DNA of 6,393 bases from Bacteroidota bacterium (GTDB lineage: Bacteria > Bacteroidota > Bacteroidia > Bacteroidales > Prolixibacteraceae). Below the pieces are notes generated by a model. That model made no database searches and was not told where the DNA came from. It worked only from the letters and a program-made list of their open reading frames with translations. Shown here in pieces: positions 4,715 through 6,393 of the stretch (position 1 is its first letter; every line of letters starts with the position of its first letter). Location of the stretch: contig JAUYEQ010000368.1 of NCBI GenBank assembly GCA_030691295.1, forward strand, positions 1 through 6,393, written 5' to 3'. The position numbers and the translations under genes were made by a program.

Positions 4715-5881
4715 ATGAAGCAACTGCTTTCGAGTATTTTCATTTTACTTTTTTTCAATTCACTACTGTTTTCCCAACCGGCAAAAACCATCCTGAAAGG
4801 GCGGGTTATTGATCAGGAAAAAAACGAAGGAATTGCATTTGTAAGTATTGGGATTGAAGGAACTTCCACTGGTGCAGCCAGTAATCCTGAAGGCTATTTT
4901 GAGTTGCAAATTCCGGAAGAACACAAAACCAAATCGTTGTTCTTTTCGGCCATAGGTTATAAAAATAACAGCTTTGCTATTTCAGATTTGCTTCAAAGTC
5001 AAAACATTTCGATTGCGCTTGTTCCTCAATCATATGACATTGAGACGGTTGATGTTGCTGCAGAATCAAAAGTATTGCAGCGCATTTTACGTACAGCTTT
5101 CGAACGTATTCCGCAAAATTACGTTTCAGGCCCGGTAAATCTGAAGCTATTATACGATAGAAAGAAATCAATCAATGAGTTACGATATACTGAAAAAAGC
5201 ATTGTCGATCTTTATGACAAAAATGGTTATAGCCAACCTTCGTGGGCTGATGCCTTTAAAAATCGTTCGTATCAGATTATTGAATCGCAAAAATCGGTTG
5301 AGTCGAATTCATTCCGGGAGGCAACCAACGACATTGACGAACTTCTTGAATTGGATCTGGTACGGCTTTCGAATACCATTATGAACCCCAATCTGTTCAG
5401 CGGTTTCGATCTGAGAATGGAAGCGAAAACCAAATTCGAAGGCGATTCAGTGTGGATCATTTCATACGTGGCGAAAAAGCTGGATTTAGCCCATACCGGA
5501 TCATTTTATCCAACAAGTTTCAATGGAAAAATTTACATCTCACAATCCAGTTATGCTGTTTTGCGAAGCGAAATTCACCTCACCGATGCAAAAGCAAACC
5601 AGCAAGGACGGTCGCTGGCAGTGAAAACCAATCCTATCAGTAAAATACAGATGAACATTACCACCGGATATAAAAAAGTTCAGGGGAAATATGTACTTTC
5701 TTTTATTGATTCAGAAAAACAATACACTTCTGATGACAATGAGTCGGTTTTCGAATCGGGAAAACTAATTGTTCTGGAGGTGGAAACCAAAACCACAAAG
5801 CCGATTAGCGGTCGTAATTATTTTGCTAAAACCGAACAAGATGATACTTTCTGGCAAAATTTTGCTGTCCCATCAAAATAA
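4715..5881 (+). CDS. Secreted protein with an N-terminal CarboxypepD_reg-like domain
   Basis: Residues 1-20 are a signal peptide (hydrophobic core FILLFFNSLLFS, cleavage around Ser20/Gln21). Residues about 26-112 form a carboxypeptidase-regulatory-like beta-sandwich (Pfam CarboxypepD_reg-like): LKGRVIDQEKNEGIAFVSI, then GTSTGAASNPEGYFELQIP, then LFFSAIGYKN, ending in IETVDVAAE. This domain is also the usual N-terminus of Bacteroidota TonB-dependent receptors, but here no plug or barrel follows. The next part (about 118-168: ILRTAFERIPQNYVSGPVN, then SIVDLYDKNG) resembles the linker seen in DUF5686-type proteins. The strand GKIYISQSSYAVLRSEIHL (271-289) is typical of their beta-rich periplasmic region. 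At 388 residues it lacks the large C-terminal barrel of DUF5686 proteins. It is probably periplasmic or outer-membrane associated; its role is unknown. It is divergent from the lipoprotein-DUF1080 operon and separated by 100 bases from the next gene in the same direction. Confidence 0.88.
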   Translation: MKQLLSSIFILLFFNSLLFSQPAKTILKGRVIDQEKNEGIAFVSIGIEGTSTGAASNPEGYFELQIPEEHKTKSLFFSAIGYKNNSFAISDLLQSQNISIALVPQSYDIETVDVAAESKVLQRILRTAFERIPQNYVSGPVNLKLLYDRKKSINELRYTEKSIVDLYDKNGYSQPSWADAFKNRSYQIIESQKSVESNSFREATNDIDELLELDLVRLSNTIMNPNLFSGFDLRMEAKTKFEGDSVWIISYVAKKLDLAHTGSFYPTSFNGKIYISQSSYAVLRSEIHLTDAKANQQGRSLAVKTNPISKIQMNITTGYKKVQGKYVLSFIDSEKQYTSDDNESVFESGKLIVLEVETKTTKPISGRNYFAKTEQDDTFWQNFAVPSK

Positions 5882-5942
5882 ACATCAAATTTTTCTAAAT
5901 ATCAGACACATATAGAACTCTCGCAACAACTTTTTACCGACC

Positions 5943-5973
5943 TTTGGCGTTACTTTTTAGAGTTTTAAATCTG
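5943..5973 (+). promoter_or_regulatory. Candidate Bacteroidota promoter for the last gene
   Basis: TTTG at 5943-5946, exactly 19 bases, then TAAATCTG at 5966-5973, one mismatch from TAnnTTTG. RNA would begin around 5978-5981, almost at the ATG at 5982, so the message would be nearly leaderless. This conflicts with the GAGGAG at 5973-5978 acting as a ribosome binding site, so one of the two readings is probably wrong. Confidence 0.35.
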
Positions 5974-5978
5974 AGGAG
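5973..5978 (+). promoter_or_regulatory. Shine-Dalgarno-like GAGGAG before the last gene
   Basis: GAGGAG lies 3 bases before the ATG at 5982. It is a strong anti-16S match, unusual among the genes here, which mostly have A-rich leaders without Shine-Dalgarno sequences. The spacing is shorter than the usual 5-9 bases. Confidence 0.4.
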
Positions 5979-5981
5979 ATT

Positions 5982-6393
5982 ATGATCGAGGTATTAAAAA
6001 TGATTGAAGTGTTTTTGTTGGCATCTGTAAAATATGCCTTCACTTTCCCTTTTGCATTACTAATCGGGTTAGACTTCGGACAAACCTTGATTGCCGTTAC
6101 ATTGGGCGGAATTGCAGGATTCTATTTCTTTTATCGGTTCAGCGGATTTGCCATTAACCGTTTTCACCAAATGAAAACGTTCTTTTGGAAGCATACACCA
6201 CTTGCTTTTCGACTGAAATACCGGCAACTTCTTTTATGGCGAATGAAGATAACAGGTGAAAGAGTCTTCACAAAAAGGAACAGGTTTTTTGTCAGATTCA
6301 GGTCAAAATATGGTTTGCCCGGTATCATTATTTTATCTCCCGTGATATTAACTTTGCCAGTAGGAGCTTTTCTCCTCAACAAATATTACCCGA
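5982..6393 (+). CDS. Basic multi-pass membrane protein of unknown function, cut by the right edge
   Basis: The frame opens at ATG 5982 (MIEVLKMIEVFLLASVKYAF) and stays open for 137 codons to the window end, so the C-terminus is missing. Hydrophobic segments lie at about residues 10-30, 34-53 and 111-132. The loop between the second and third (about 54-110) carries some sixteen Lys/Arg, which by the positive-inside rule puts it, and the N-terminus, in the cytoplasm. The third segment has the pattern KYGLPGIIILSPVILTLPVG, with two prolines in the membrane, which is reminiscent of small DedA-like or small-export-protein membrane families, but I cannot assign it. It resembles hypothetical inner-membrane proteins common in Bacteroidota. 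An alternative start at Met7 (6000) would have no nearby ribosome binding site. Confidence 0.78.
   Translation, partial: MIEVLKMIEVFLLASVKYAFTFPFALLIGLDFGQTLIAVTLGGIAGFYFFYRFSGFAINRFHQMKTFFWKHTPLAFRLKYRQLLLWRMKITGERVFTKRNRFFVRFRSKYGLPGIIILSPVILTLPVGAFLLNKYYP

Noticed and set aside
6164..6382. Minus-strand 72-codon frame at the right end
   Set aside because: It is antisense to the membrane-protein frame that begins at 5982 and has clear transmembrane segments.
1..6393. Defence island, prophage or CRISPR system
   Set aside because: Apart from the toxin-antitoxin pair there are no restriction, phage, integrase, transposase, tRNA or CRISPR-like sequences. A dGTPase can act in phage defence, but this one looks like the housekeeping Bacteroidota type.

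Overview
The window looks like an ordinary chromosomal stretch from a member of the Bacteroidota. A marine or sediment Marinilabiliales/Prolixibacteraceae-type organism is my guess, but the sequence does not settle the family. The evidence is as follows: promoters of the Bacteroidota form (TTTG, about 19 bases, TAnnTTTG); mostly no Shine-Dalgarno sequences; a dGTPase with the Bacteroidota-type N-terminus; a DUF1080 secreted protein; a secreted protein with a carboxypeptidase-regulatory-like domain; and C/G-rich hairpin repeats between genes, as often seen in this phylum.

Left part (1-1216): a gene of unknown function runs off the left edge on the minus strand. It is divergent from a YgjP/DUF45-type zinc metallopeptidase, with only 52 bases between the two start codons. 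Next (1236-1756) is a compact type II toxin-antitoxin operon: a 64-residue antitoxin and a YafQ-family endoribonuclease, 3 bases apart, behind a near-ideal Bacteroidota promoter. It is followed by dgt, a complete dGTP triphosphohydrolase of the HD superfamily.

Middle (3193-3363): dgt converges with a minus-strand operon. The 171-base gap between the stop codons is largely filled by three related C/G-rich hairpin repeats. One copy follows dgt and two tandem copies follow the opposing gene, all in the same orientation relative to the gene they follow.

Right part (3364-6393): the minus-strand operon encodes a coiled-coil probable lipoprotein and a secreted DUF1080 (3-keto-disaccharide hydrolase-like) protein, coupled by an ATGA stop/start overlap. 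Divergent from it, across a 98-base control region with a perfect TAnnTTTG box and a 10-bp palindrome, is a secreted protein with a CarboxypepD_reg-like domain. Last comes the start of a basic, multi-pass membrane protein that is cut by the right edge.

The genes do not form one evident pathway. There are separate units: proteolysis, RNA cleavage by the toxin, dNTP control, and envelope functions. I found no RNA genes, CRISPR array, insertion sequence, phage gene or clear new defence system. The most unusual points are the repeat arrangement at the convergent ends, the short unplaced antitoxin partner of the YafQ toxin, and the coupled lipoprotein-DUF1080 pair.
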